DNA of 41,253 bases, from the NCBI GenBank assembly GCA_031288535.1, contig JAITRF010000094.1, positions 1-41,253 on the forward strand, written 5' to 3'. The notes below the pieces were generated by a model. The model was not told where the DNA came from. It did not search any database and was given only the letters and a program-made list of their open reading frames with translations. Origin of the DNA: Desulfovibrio sp. (lineage in GTDB: Bacteria > Desulfobacterota > Desulfovibrionia > Desulfovibrionales > Desulfovibrionaceae). Below are positions 33,549 through 41,253 of the stretch, one piece after another (within the stretch, counting starts at the first letter, position 1; each line of letters starts with the position of its first letter). Made by a program: the position numbers and the translations under genes.

Positions 33549-34382
33549 CTATTGCGAACGCCTGTCGAGCATGTCGCGCAGACCGTCGCCGAGCAGGTTG
33601 TAGCCCAGTACTGCGCAGAGGATGGCAAAACCGGGAAAAAAGGAAAGCCACCAGGCCACGCCGAGGGTTTCTTTGCCTTCAATAAGAATGTTCCCCCAAC
33701 TTGGGTCCGGGTATTGCACGCCTATGCCGAGAAAGGAAAGGCCGGATTCGGTCAGGATGGCCCCGCCCACGCCCAGAGTGGCGGAAACCAGCACCGGGGC
33801 CGCGGCGTTGGGCAGGATATGGCGCAAAAGGATGCGCACGGTTCCGGCTCCAGACAACCGGGCGGCCTGGATGAATTCCCGTTCGCGCAACGACAGGGTT
33901 TCGGCCCGGACCAGACGGGCCGTGCCCATCCAGGAAGTCAGGCCGATCACGATCATGATGTTGAGCAGGCTGGGCTCAAGAAAGGCGATCACGGCCAGGA
34001 TGAGAAAAAAGGCCGGAAAACAGAGCATGATGTCCACAAAACGCATCAGGCATTCGTCCACAAGCCCCCGAAACCACCCTGCCGCCAGCCCCACGCTCGT
34101 GCCGATGCTTACGGAGATACCCACCGAAACCAGCCCGACCTGCAATGACACCCTCGCCCCGTAAAGCATGCGCGCGAACACGTCCCGGCCAAAGGCGTCC
34201 GTGCCGAGCAGGTGCGCGGAGGACGGAGGCAGGAGAACGGCATCCGGGTCCGTGCGCAGGAGATCGTATCCCGCAAACCAGGGAGCGAAAAGAGCCGCCA
34301 AGGCCATGCAGGATATCAGCAGCAGCCCGAAAATGAGCAAGCCGCGCGTTTCAAGGCAATAGCGCAGCCTCCTGCAGTTCAC
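33549..34382 (-). CDS. dppC: DppC/OppC-type ABC transporter permease
   Basis: 277 residues. Six membrane helices; an N-terminal HLLGTDAFGRDVFARMLYGA motif and the EAA loop (EFIQAARLSGAGTVRILLRH, then ILPNA) are typical of DppC. GTG 34382 overlaps the dppB stop (GTGA), with AGGAGGT 6 bases upstream, so this start is firm although the frame is open much further. No binding protein and no DppD/F ATPases are next to it. Confidence 0.92.
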   Translation of the reverse strand: MNCRRLRYCLETRGLLIFGLLLISCMALAALFAPWFAGYDLLRTDPDAVLLPPSSAHLLGTDAFGRDVFARMLYGARVSLQVGLVSVGISVSIGTSVGLAAGWFRGLVDECLMRFVDIMLCFPAFFLILAVIAFLEPSLLNIMIVIGLTSWMGTARLVRAETLSLREREFIQAARLSGAGTVRILLRHILPNAAAPVLVSATLGVGGAILTESGLSFLGIGVQYPDPSWGNILIEGKETLGVAWWLSFFPGFAILCAVLGYNLLGDGLRDMLDRRSQ

Positions 34383-35470
34383 GCCCGCACCTCCTTTGCC
34401 GCAAACCCGCTGCGGATGCGGGGATCCGCCAGACCGTAAGCCACGTCGGCCAGAAGATTGCCGGCCAGGGTGAGCACCGCGCCCAGAACCAGGTTGCCCA
34501 TGATCAGGGGGTAATCCCTGGCCATGACCGCGCTGTAGAAAAGCTGGCCCATGCCGGGCAGGGAAAATATGTGTTCCAGAATCACGCTGCCGCCGATCAG
34601 CCCCGGCACGGAAAGTCCCAGAATGGTTATGAGCGGAAGCAGGGCGTTGGCCAGGGCATGGCGGAAAAGCACCAGGCGCTCGGGCAGCCCTTTGGCCCTG
34701 GCCGTGAGAATGAAATCGCTGCGCAGCACGTCCAGCATGGAAGCGCGCACAAACCGCGACATGCCGGCCAGACTGCCGAAGGTGGAGACAAATACCGGCA
34801 AGGTCAGATGTTTCGCTATATCCAGCGCCTTCTCCGGCGGAGAAAGTCCGGCGTAATCGACGGAAACCAGACCGGACAGGGGCAGCCATTGCAGTTCTAT
34901 GGAGAATTTCACCATAAGCAGCAGGGAGAGCCAGAATCCGGGCATGGCAAAACCCAGAAACACAAAAAGGGTCGTGGTCTTGTCGAAAAGCCCGCCCCGA
35001 TTTTTCGCCGCGTAGACCCCGATTGGAACGGACAGGACCAGGGTAAAAAACAGGGTTGCGACATTGAGCCAAACGGTCAGAGGCAGGCGTTCGGCGATTT
35101 TTTCCATGACCGGCCGGGAATCGCTGCTCATGGAATTGCCGAAGTCAAGCTGAAGCAGACGTTTCAGCCAAAGCGCGTATTGTTCGTGCAGGGGCCGGTC
35201 CAGGCCGTAAAAGGCGGCCAGCCTCTGCTGGGCCTGAACGTCGGCCAGGGGGTTCATGGTCGTCTGCAAATCCGTCGGGGATCCGGGGGCCAGATGGATC
35301 ACAAAAAAACAGATCAAGGTGATGCCGATAAAGACGACGAAGACCCAAAGGCATTTGCGCAAAATCCTGCCCGCAAGAAGCGCGCCCGGCCTGCGCTCCG
35401 CCGGCGCCAGAAAATAAAGGGCCGCGCAGATCAGGACCAGTGCCGAAAGCAGATAAAACCAGAAGGACAT
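34379..35470 (-). CDS. dppB: DppB/OppB-type ABC transporter permease
   Basis: 363 residues. An extra N-terminal helix (YLLSALVLICAALYFLA) precedes the standard DppB body: HLAPGSPTD, YGLDRPLHEQYALWLKRLLQ, and the EAA loop DFILTARAKGLPERLVLFRH. It pairs with DppC to form a peptide or nickel-type importer. The next gene upstream stops 3 bp before its ATG, so it may be in one transcript with the RdgC-like genes. Confidence 0.92.
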   Translation of the reverse strand: MSFWFYLLSALVLICAALYFLAPAERRPGALLAGRILRKCLWVFVVFIGITLICFFVIHLAPGSPTDLQTTMNPLADVQAQQRLAAFYGLDRPLHEQYALWLKRLLQLDFGNSMSSDSRPVMEKIAERLPLTVWLNVATLFFTLVLSVPIGVYAAKNRGGLFDKTTTLFVFLGFAMPGFWLSLLLMVKFSIELQWLPLSGLVSVDYAGLSPPEKALDIAKHLTLPVFVSTFGSLAGMSRFVRASMLDVLRSDFILTARAKGLPERLVLFRHALANALLPLITILGLSVPGLIGGSVILEHIFSLPGMGQLFYSAVMARDYPLIMGNLVLGAVLTLAGNLLADVAYGLADPRIRSGFAAKEVRA

Positions 35471-35473
35471 TCG

Positions 35474-36001
35474 TCAAATCCGGATCCATTGCGCGAGCAT
35501 GGCGCTTTCCTCCGCCCAGGCCGAACTGTCGAGGCGGATGCGCAGGAAATCGGAGTAGACCCTGTCCAAAAGCTCAAGGCAGGATTCTATCAGAGAGATT
35601 TTTTCCAGAAAAAAAGCCTCCCTGTCTTCTTCGTCCGCCCTGGTCTTCTCTATTTTCGGGGTCTTCAGGCCGCTCGGGGAAAAGTCGGAGGCCTTAATGC
35701 TTACGGTCCATTCATCCGGTTCGCGCCGCAAACCGATCAGAGCGGAAGAAACCTTCTTGCCCGTGGACAGGCCGAGGCGCGCCTCGCGCAGTTCGGACTC
35801 CAGCCCGGATACGCTGGCTGTCTCCTTGAATTCGCCTTCGCCGCCTTCCACCACTACGCGCCGCTCCACGCACACGGAAAAGGGCCGACCCTCCCCGTCA
35901 TTGAAGATCGCGCCCGTTGCGCCGCGAAACCAGAGCCAGGTGAGAAATTCCTGGCCGAGCAGCAAATCGGCGCTCTGGCCGAGATAAGGGGTATGGCTCA
36001 T
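35474..36001 (-). CDS. Protein partnered with the RdgC-like gene
   Basis: 175 residues, soluble. N-terminal part (LLLGQEFLTWLWFRGATGAI) and a middle with alternating beta-like segments; C-terminal 45 residues are helical and acidic. It resembles the C-terminal half of RdgC-type proteins in pattern (LLGQEFLTWLWF), so the two genes may be halves of a split RdgC family protein. ATGA overlap with the gene upstream. Confidence 0.65.
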   Translation of the reverse strand: MSHTPYLGQSADLLLGQEFLTWLWFRGATGAIFNDGEGRPFSVCVERRVVVEGGEGEFKETASVSGLESELREARLGLSTGKKVSSALIGLRREPDEWTVSIKASDFSPSGLKTPKIEKTRADEEDREAFFLEKISLIESCLELLDRVYSDFLRIRLDSSAWAEESAMLAQWIRI

Positions 36002-36615
36002 GTTCCGGCTCCGAAACTCGTGCTTTCCAGTTCCTCAAGCCGCGCCGCGTCCCCGGACAGGGAAGAGGCGAGTTCGAAGGGCGCAAGGGACGTGATGTGC
36101 AGGTTGAAGGTGCGGATGAAAAGTTCCTCGAAAAGGTCCAGCATCTGCTGCCGGGTAGAGGCAAAATAGACGATGGAAGTCGCGGTGTTCCACACCACCT
36201 GGAACTCTGCCGGCACAGGCAGAAAGCGCATTTTGAGCTTCAGCAGGACCTGTTCCCGCAGTTCTTTTTTCCGTTCCCGTCCGATAAATCTGCGTCCGGC
36301 TTCGCGGTTGCGCTCCTCTTCTTCCTTGAGGGCCAGGGCGAGGTGTTTTTTTATGACGCCCGCCGGCACCCTCCGGGTGTCGAGGCGCAGGGAGAAACGC
36401 GCATAGTGGCCTGTTTCCACCGGCTCTTTCGCGAAATCCGTGTCCAGGATGTCGTCAAAGGCCGTCCAGCCGGCCGAGCGTTCCTCCGGCAAATCGTCAA
36501 TGTCGGTGAAACGGTTGCGGCGCAGAAGCGGGACCAGCTCCGGCCACAGCGAGGCAGGGACCGGATCGATTATTCGATAGCGGGTGAAAGAGGTGGAAGC
36601 GTTGAGAAAGGACAT
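35998..36615 (-). CDS. RdgC-like recombination-associated protein
   Basis: 205 residues. The pattern KKELREQVLLKLKMRFLPVP, then VVWNTATSIVYFASTRQQML, matches the region of RdgC in which EQV/..LLPRAFP and a W-x-D/N-x-x-x-x-x-V-x-x-S stretch occur. RdgC binds DNA as a ring and limits RecA. ATG 36615 (MSFLNASTSF) is chosen; the frame stays open 22 codons upstream. It overlaps the next gene by 4 bases. Confidence 0.6.
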   Translation of the reverse strand: MSFLNASTSFTRYRIIDPVPASLWPELVPLLRRNRFTDIDDLPEERSAGWTAFDDILDTDFAKEPVETGHYARFSLRLDTRRVPAGVIKKHLALALKEEEERNREAGRRFIGRERKKELREQVLLKLKMRFLPVPAEFQVVWNTATSIVYFASTRQQMLDLFEELFIRTFNLHITSLAPFELASSLSGDAARLEELESTSFGAGT

Positions 36616-36703
36616 GGCGGCCTGTTCCGTGTTGTTGGTGAGATGTCGAGCCTGTATCGTAGTACGGGCGTGAAGACGCAAAGCAAAAAATGTTAACCGA
36701 ATC

Positions 36704-36757
36704 TAAAGCATTTTACGCTTGAAACGCTTGCCTGACGGCGGGCAAAGCCCGCCTGCG
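36704..36757 (+). repeat. TAGAGC-type element, left half
   Basis: TAAAGCATTTTACGCTTGAA, then GCTTGCCTGACGGCGGGCAA and AGCCCGCCTGCG, matches the left half of copy A closely. The right half is absent or replaced by other GC-rich sequence. Read on the minus strand this copy, copy A and (on the plus strand) copy B all encode an AGFARR-type peptide, a sign of shared origin. No gene is seen in 36758-37145. Confidence 0.6.
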
Positions 36758-37145
36758 CGGCGCAAAACCCTTCGGGTTTCGCAGTGTTTACTTTTGCGGG
36801 CAAATGCCGGCGAACCTGCCCGTGCGGTGCATTGTTGCCGATCTTGGGACGAAAGGCAAGAAGCGAAATAGCGATATTTCTCCGGAAAATTCTTGCACTT
36901 TGATCCCCAATCGGATGAAAATTCCCAATGTGCTTGTTGTGTGGCGTTCCGGCGCCGCTGAGGCTGATACATCCGTTCAGGCGGACGGCATGAAAATACG
37001 GGTGCAAAGAGTTTTCCGTCTCCGGCAGGAAACGGAAAGGCGGGCTGAAACCACCGGTTTCGGCCTGATTTTTGCATACACTACACACACCTAACACCGC
37101 CCCATAACGCGCTCTCCGCAAGGAACGGCGCGGTTTTCGGCTTTG

Positions 37146-37185
37146 CGAAATGGCTCTGTCTTCACAGGAAGGCAGAGCCATTTCG
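37146..37185. repeat. Perfect 13-bp inverted repeat
   Basis: CGAAATGGCTCTG and CAGAGCCATTTCG flank a 14-base loop. Located at the left end of the degraded phage-like stretch. It could be a terminator of something lost or the end of a small mobile element. Confidence 0.55.
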
Positions 37186-37484
37186 ACGTTTTCGCGCCGA
37201 CGCAGTGGAGGAACAACGGATTGGAGCACCGACACAATTCAGGAGACCGCGCCCACAGGCACGACGGCCTATCTTGCGGATATTGTGGGTTCGCGCACGA
37301 TCACAGTGACGATTGCGGACAACAGCGACAGTTCAGGCGGGCAGGATACCTTCACCTTCGGCAAGGGGCCGCTGTCGGTGTTCAGCAAAACGGGCACGGC
37401 GGGCGTTCAATGGTCGCCCGGATTAAATAACGGCACGGCGAATACCGACGAATTCCAGTATCCCTCACAGACTTTCCCGGCCGC
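37186..37484 (+). pseudogene. Fragment of a phage-type or surface Ig-like protein
   Basis: One frame reads TDWSTDTIQETAPTGTTAYL, then ADIVGSRTITVTIADNS and GGQDTFTFGKGPLSVFSKTG, Gly/Thr/Ser-rich beta-strand sequence like the C-terminal part of Ig-like-domain or phage structural proteins. It has no proper start and loses this character after about 37480, where a different frame takes over. Likely a broken gene; the exact family is not clear. Confidence 0.4.
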
Positions 37485-37628
37485 ATGGGCAGGCCCGGCC
37501 CGGAACGCTACCAGTATGACTACCGGCATAGCGACGGAGAGCTTTTCTCCTGCGTGGCCGTATCTCTGGAAGCGGCAAAGGAAAAGCGCGCGACATGGCT
37601 GGCCGGGCGCAACGCCGAGATTGCCTGA
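37485..37628 (+). CDS. 47-aa ORF, DUF3873-like
   Basis: The ORF reads MGRPGPERYQYDYRHSDGEL, then FSCVAVSLEAAKEKRATWLA. The YQYDYRxxDGELFS...LEAAxxKR..WL pattern resembles small DUF3873 proteins found on mobile elements in gut bacteria. No clear ribosome site, so this may be the surviving 3' end of a longer gene. Confidence 0.4.
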   Translation: MGRPGPERYQYDYRHSDGELFSCVAVSLEAAKEKRATWLAGRNAEIA

Positions 37629-37714
37629 ACCGATACGGCGGAACAACCGGCAAGGTCCATCCAACGGGATTTGCCGGTCCAGGGAAGACTCCAAACGAAA
37701 ACGGGGAACCATCC

Positions 37715-37816
37715 ATGAACGGCTTCAAAACTCTGTCCAATGCTGAAAAACTTACGGAAATCGGGAAGCGCAATTTCCGGCGCGACGAGATCGCGTTGAG
37801 GGAACTGCCCGATTGA
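37715..37816 (+). CDS. 33-aa ORF of unknown function
   Basis: GGGGA 8 bases before an ATG, then MNGFKTLSNAEKLTEIGKRN and a charged end (RRDEIALRELPD). It ends 2 bp before the stop of the convergent AlbA_2 gene. It may be a real small ORF of a mobile element or debris. Confidence 0.25.
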   Translation: MNGFKTLSNAEKLTEIGKRNFRRDEIALRELPD

Positions 37817-37818
37817 GG

Positions 37819-39174
37819 CTATTTTACTACCCAAAATCCGTTTTTATCCGCCCCGACACGTTCAATTAATCCGGCATTTTTTAGTACGCGGATGTTGGCT
37901 TCCACTCGGCGCTTGGTCATACGGATTATATCGGCAATCTGTTGTGCAGTGATATTAGGCGTTTTAGACATTAGACGCAATATTTCCCGCCTTGTTTCAT
38001 TTACACCGACGCTTACACCGATGCTTACACCGACGCTTTGACCACTATTGATAGGTTCGCTCTGCGGTCTATCACTATTGCGGATATGAAAGCGGATCGT
38101 GAATGTTGTTGATGTAATGTCGAAGTCTGGTACAGGTAACCCACTGGCCACGCAACCATTTTTCATTTTTTCGATACCGCGTCCCCAAGCCTCAATTTGT
38201 CCGGAGCGGAAAAAAGCTCCGGCAATTATCGGATTATGGGGATTGGAACGCCCCCCGCGTAGAATAGTTTCTTCCGTGATATCTCCAGGGAGTTGACAAT
38301 CATTGTAGATAACGACTTTATCCTCGTAAATCTTGATATGAATGGGATTGCCGGTGCTGTAATCTCGATGAACAACGGCATTCAGCACAGCTTCTCGCAG
38401 AATGTCTTGAGACATAGGGTATTCGTCTATTCTCTGAATACCTTCATAGCGAATCAGTCCTTTGAAATATTTCGTGTATATGATGTCCATGACGCGATCC
38501 GCAATGCCAATCAACGCGCCACCGATTTCGTCCTGATACAGCAAATCAGCATCGTTCTCGAAGTAACCGATTTTTATATATGACCCAAAACACCATTGGC
38601 CTGGGTCTTGGTGAAACAGTAAAAGAGCCGCCCTAAGTATATAATCGCCTTCTGTCAATTTCAGAGCTTGCAATAACTCAGCATCGCTTCCGGCAACATC
38701 ATTAGGCGAGAGTCGTTTACTCATTATCGCTTTTTTGCGGAAGATGTCGAAAGCATCATGGTAGAAGTCCGACATGCTGACGCGAGGCACAGGCGCGGAG
38801 TCCCATGTACGCCCATACTTGCGGAGAATAAGCTCTTCAAGCGCATAGCCGGTAAGTTCTTGATTGGTACTGCCGGAGCGATAGTAATATCTGCCGCGAT
38901 GGCTGATTGCATTTGGGTGGGCGTTGACGTTTATCACTATATACTCTCGATCTTCTTCTTTGCGAAGATTGACCTCCGCGACAATTCCCATTGTGGTGCG
39001 GATTTTATTGGGCAGTTCCTCAAGCAACTTTGCGGAATTTGGTAACCCAATAATCTCGCCCTTGTTGTTACGCCCAATTTCAATCGTGCCGCCAAGCGCG
39101 TTGGCAAAGCCGCAAATCCATTTTAGATATTCATCGCGCCACGTTTCTTTCCACTCAATATTTTGATTTTCCAA
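37819..39174 (-). CDS. AlbA_2 / GHKL-ATPase regulator-like protein
   Basis: 451 residues. An N-terminal AlbA_2 (Schlafen AlbA-like) domain: IEWKETWRDEYLKWICGFAN, ALGGTIEIGRNNKGEIIGL. The middle to C-terminal part is the HATPase_c_4 type: REAVLNAVVHRDYSTGNPIH with the conserved N-box Asn, then GRGIEKMKNGC. The C-terminal end is a winged-helix (TAQQIADIIRMTKRRVEANI). A linker carries a 12-bp tandem repeat coding for GVSI/GVSV units (38001-38036). Such RecG-C-like proteins are common on mobile and defence islands; the role is unknown. Less GC-rich than the chromosomal genes around it. Confidence 0.85.
   Translation of the reverse strand: MENQNIEWKETWRDEYLKWICGFANALGGTIEIGRNNKGEIIGLPNSAKLLEELPNKIRTTMGIVAEVNLRKEEDREYIVINVNAHPNAISHRGRYYYRSGSTNQELTGYALEELILRKYGRTWDSAPVPRVSMSDFYHDAFDIFRKKAIMSKRLSPNDVAGSDAELLQALKLTEGDYILRAALLLFHQDPGQWCFGSYIKIGYFENDADLLYQDEIGGALIGIADRVMDIIYTKYFKGLIRYEGIQRIDEYPMSQDILREAVLNAVVHRDYSTGNPIHIKIYEDKVVIYNDCQLPGDITEETILRGGRSNPHNPIIAGAFFRSGQIEAWGRGIEKMKNGCVASGLPVPDFDITSTTFTIRFHIRNSDRPQSEPINSGQSVGVSIGVSVGVNETRREILRLMSKTPNITAQQIADIIRMTKRRVEANIRVLKNAGLIERVGADKNGFWVVK
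38001..38036. repeat. 12-bp tandem repeat within the AlbA_2 gene
   Basis: TTACACCGACGC, TTACACCGATGC, TTACACCGACGC: three units, encoding SVGV-SIGV-SVGV on the minus strand. Repeats like this in the linker of AlbA_2/GHKL proteins vary in number by replication slippage, always in frame. Confidence 0.8.
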
Positions 39175-39188
39175 AAGCGAATCTCTCC

Positions 39189-39800
39189 TTACCGCGTGTA
39201 GTTCAATTCTTCGGTGGCAGTATCGTAGTCATCATGTAAGCAATTTGGCCAATTGGGCGTGTCCGTCAACTGCCAGCGCATCCGCAAACGCGGCGTAGGC
39301 GCGGCCTGTTCCGCAGCCCGCGCCGAGTCCGGCAGAAGATATTTCTCGAAATTCGCCACAGCCGCCAGCGCCTCGTCCGCTGAACCAGCGGCGGCGGCAT
39401 GGCTTCCGGCGCGTCGATAATATGATTTTTTTCGTACTGTGAGAAGACGGATGACTCCGGCGCTTTTTCCGAATTTTCCCCAATCGGGAAGAAACTCCAG
39501 GTATTTTGTTCCGTGTTTGTGCGCGAAATCCCGGCCAAGCGAATCAGCGCCTTTTGCCCCGCCGCTTACTATCGTCACATCCGGCAGATTCACGCCTTTT
39601 TCTTTCATGATATTCGTGATGACGGATTCAAGCATCGGATAATCATCGTCCAGCCGTTCCTGGGCCGAATCGAGCCATTCCGCCGCATTCGCGGCCTCCG
39701 ACTGGACATCTTCAATGACCCGCTGGAGCAAGTCCCCCTTGCGGAACTGCTCGATAGCGGCTGCCTTGTATTCTGTGGTCTGCCACATGCGGGCTTGCAC
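39189..39800 (-). CDS. SLOG-domain protein, probably chimeric or damaged
   Basis: 203 residues. Residues about 72-118 match the SLOG (DprA/YspA-like, DUF2493) core: DVTIVSGGAKGADSLGRDFA, then LPDWGKFGKSAGVIR. In the family this is followed by an RN-x-x-M motif and a second half; here the sequence after AGVIR (LLTVRKKSYYRRAGSH) does not fit, which suggests a frameshift near 39440. The usual GSRxF start is also replaced (SAQERLDDDYP), with an unrelated helical N-terminus fused in frame. SLOG proteins bind nucleotide-type ligands or DNA. It may be non-functional. Confidence 0.55.
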   Translation of the reverse strand: MQARMWQTTEYKAAAIEQFRKGDLLQRVIEDVQSEAANAAEWLDSAQERLDDDYPMLESVITNIMKEKGVNLPDVTIVSGGAKGADSLGRDFAHKHGTKYLEFLPDWGKFGKSAGVIRLLTVRKKSYYRRAGSHAAAAGSADEALAAVANFEKYLLPDSARAAEQAAPTPRLRMRWQLTDTPNWPNCLHDDYDTATEELNYTR

Positions 39801-39990
39801 TTATAGATATAATATGGCTATGTTACACAATAATTATAAAAAATAAAATTTCAATACCTGTAAAAATACCCGCAAAAAATGAGGATTGAAAAAGATATTT
39901 TTGGCTGAATTTGGACAGGTCGCCGGACATGGCGGGAGGAGCTGAAAGGGCATCGGAGATAAACTTTCATTTTTCCCTTCTCCAGTCTAT

Positions 39991-40018
39991 ATTTTCTTGG
40001 ACAAATTTTCTTGGACAA
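39991..40018. repeat. 14-bp tandem duplication upstream of the lipoprotein gene
   Basis: ATTTTCTTGGACAA occurs twice back to back, 24 bp before ATG 40042. It lies in the 241-bp AT-rich gap between divergent genes (39801-40041), which likely holds both promoters, for example ATATAATATGG near 39811. Confidence 0.75.
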
Positions 40019-40041
40019 ATCCGCGAAGAGAAAGGCAACGC

Positions 40042-41136
40042 ATGAATTTCCAACAAATCCTTGCCATGTTCCGTCCCACCTTCTTCTTCAATTTTTTGCA
40101 CTTCCCAAATGCTAAAGGAGTCGCTGCCGTTTTTCTTCTCGTTTTATGCATTTGTTGCGCCTGCTCGCTGTCCGTGAGGAGAGACGCAATTCCAGAATCA
40201 GATGGGTTTTTATTACGCGCTTTTATAGAACTATTTGAAGACAAGAACCAAGTAACGCGCATGGAGGCCTATTTTATTTCCGTTGGCTTGCCTGACATGC
40301 CGGAGCTTGAACAAATTTTACGCCAGAGGCAAAACAACTCAGATCAACTTGAGCAGATTATCGCTTCGTATGCCTTGGCGGTCATGACTCGTGATCATCA
40401 GGATATTAATGCTTTTTTGGATGTCTTCCCTGATGAACCGCAGCTTTTTACAGACCTTATGGAAACCGAATGGGCGCTTTCCGGAACATTCAATACAGGA
40501 ATGGCGGATTTTCTATTGCTTTTAGCCTATGAACCACGCACACGCGAAAAAGCTCTCCCTCATCTTGCACGCATCATTTGCAATATGCCGGGAGAATTGG
40601 AATCAATGGGGCAATATTTTAAAGATCCTCTTGTCCACGCCTATATTGACAAGCATTGGCAGGACGCGAGGCGGGACGATATACTTAATGCTGATCCTGT
40701 TCGTGCTTTTAACAGAACAGAAAGATGTGAAGAGAAACTCGCATTTCTTATCCAACACGGTGATATGGCATCAAAAATAACGGCTATGCTGATGACGCGA
40801 AGGATATGGATACCGGATAATTTAATGAAAATAATAAGGAATTTTCAAGAATTGCCACATGACTCCATCTATAATCAACTCTTAAATCTTGATTTTAATG
40901 TTGAATTCCTCGGTAATATGCTTTTGATGGCCCCAAACAACACTCTACCCAACTTGCTGGATGCTGAAAAAAAACTCTATAGACCACCTCTTAAAGGCAT
41001 AGTCGGCACGCTATTGCATCGTCTTTCCTTTGATGACAAAAATAGTGCACAAATTTTGAAAATCCTTGAGGCAATACGGCAATATGGAATAGGCTGGCTT
41101 GAAGTCTGCGAAATTCACCGTATTAACTTATTATAG
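40042..41136 (+). CDS. AT-rich gene for a membrane-anchored protein of unknown function
   Basis: 364 residues. The N-terminus has a hydrophobic stretch (AAVFLLVLCICCACSLS, about 30-46) that could be a membrane anchor or a lipoprotein signal with several candidate cysteines. The rest is helical, with leucine-rich repeats of a loosely periodic type (SYALAVMTRDHQDINAFLDV and similar), perhaps HEAT-like. ATG 40042 has AAAGG 6 bases upstream; an in-frame TTG at 39997 is less likely. Base and codon use is much more AT-rich than the flagellar genes, a sign of transfer. I recognise no family. Confidence 0.7.
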   Translation: MNFQQILAMFRPTFFFNFLHFPNAKGVAAVFLLVLCICCACSLSVRRDAIPESDGFLLRAFIELFEDKNQVTRMEAYFISVGLPDMPELEQILRQRQNNSDQLEQIIASYALAVMTRDHQDINAFLDVFPDEPQLFTDLMETEWALSGTFNTGMADFLLLLAYEPRTREKALPHLARIICNMPGELESMGQYFKDPLVHAYIDKHWQDARRDDILNADPVRAFNRTERCEEKLAFLIQHGDMASKITAMLMTRRIWIPDNLMKIIRNFQELPHDSIYNQLLNLDFNVEFLGNMLLMAPNNTLPNLLDAEKKLYRPPLKGIVGTLLHRLSFDDKNSAQILKILEAIRQYGIGWLEVCEIHRINLL

Positions 41137-41137
41137 G

Positions 41138-41253
41138 GAACCTCTACAAACCAGGATTTTTGTTTCCTGGCAAGGAAGGCGAGTTTCGACAAGGGGGAGT
41201 ATATTCAACATATTCGACCCGTTGGCGAAAGGAGCCTGACGCCGCCAGGGGGC
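41138..41253. other. Possible insertion-sequence end at the right edge
   Basis: GGGAACCTCTACAAACCAGG directly follows the lipoprotein gene's stop. GGGAACCTCTxxAAA-type ends occur in some IS5-like elements. The window ends before any transposase could be seen. Confidence 0.25.

Noticed and set aside
36693..37235. A 180-codon minus-strand ORF
   Set aside because: Its end encodes the AGFARRQAS peptide that comes from the dispersed repeat, and the rest has no motif.

Overview
The window looks like chromosome from a sulfate-reducing deltaproteobacterium of the Desulfovibrio group. The main evidence is the flagellar gene order fliR-flhB-flhA-flhF-flhG-fliA-cheY-fliL, which I recall from Desulfovibrio genomes, together with a high-GC gene style, a type I-C-like CRISPR repeat, and Hdr-type iron-sulfur and molybdenum-cofactor genes. 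The genus is an inference; no rRNA or tRNA gene is present to confirm it.

Layout from left to right. (1) 1-1780 is the leader-distal part of a CRISPR array with 27 repeats and no cas genes in the window. Its last repeat is cut at base 20 and runs into IS3-type transposase debris (to about 1966). (2) 2170-6202 holds a large TPR lipoprotein, a metallophosphoesterase, and the tail of the flagellar operon. (3) 5471-15871, all on the minus strand, is a flagellar export, regulation and motility operon with many short or overlapping junctions. (4) 16186-19735 is an accessory zone: a hicAB toxin-antitoxin locus with a frameshifted toxin, a truncated serine recombinase, two small membrane proteins, a brnT stub, IS3 and IS5 fragments, and an MFS transporter. 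(5) 19736-23003 carries a stand-alone HdrD/GlcF-like Fe-S protein, an HD hydrolase and mobA. (6) 23395-30581 is a tight minus-strand operon for a branched-chain-amino-acid-type ABC transporter (livKHMGF) followed by a class III aminotransferase and an M20 N-carbamoyl-amino-acid amidohydrolase. It plausibly imports and breaks down an N-carbamoyl or amino compound. (7) 31012-36615 holds a DyP peroxidase, an aldehyde dehydrogenase, an orphan DppBC-type permease pair, and an RdgC-like gene with a partner. (8) 36700-41253 is mobile-element debris, then an AlbA_2/ATPase regulator-like protein, a SLOG-domain protein that looks chimeric, and an AT-rich lipoprotein gene of unknown function.

The most unusual signal is a dispersed intergenic element with TAGAGC-type ends. 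Two copies of exactly 125 bp (20882-21006 and, inverted, 23302-23426) align without gaps. Partial or rearranged copies lie at 7014, 10242, 14871, 22316, 31992 and 36704. Five genes (fliR, the Hdr-like gene, the HD gene, the aldehyde dehydrogenase and dppC) end with a TAG stop that is the first three bases of TAGAGC. FliL ends in the related TAGCGC. I would look at this pattern first as a possibly undescribed element.
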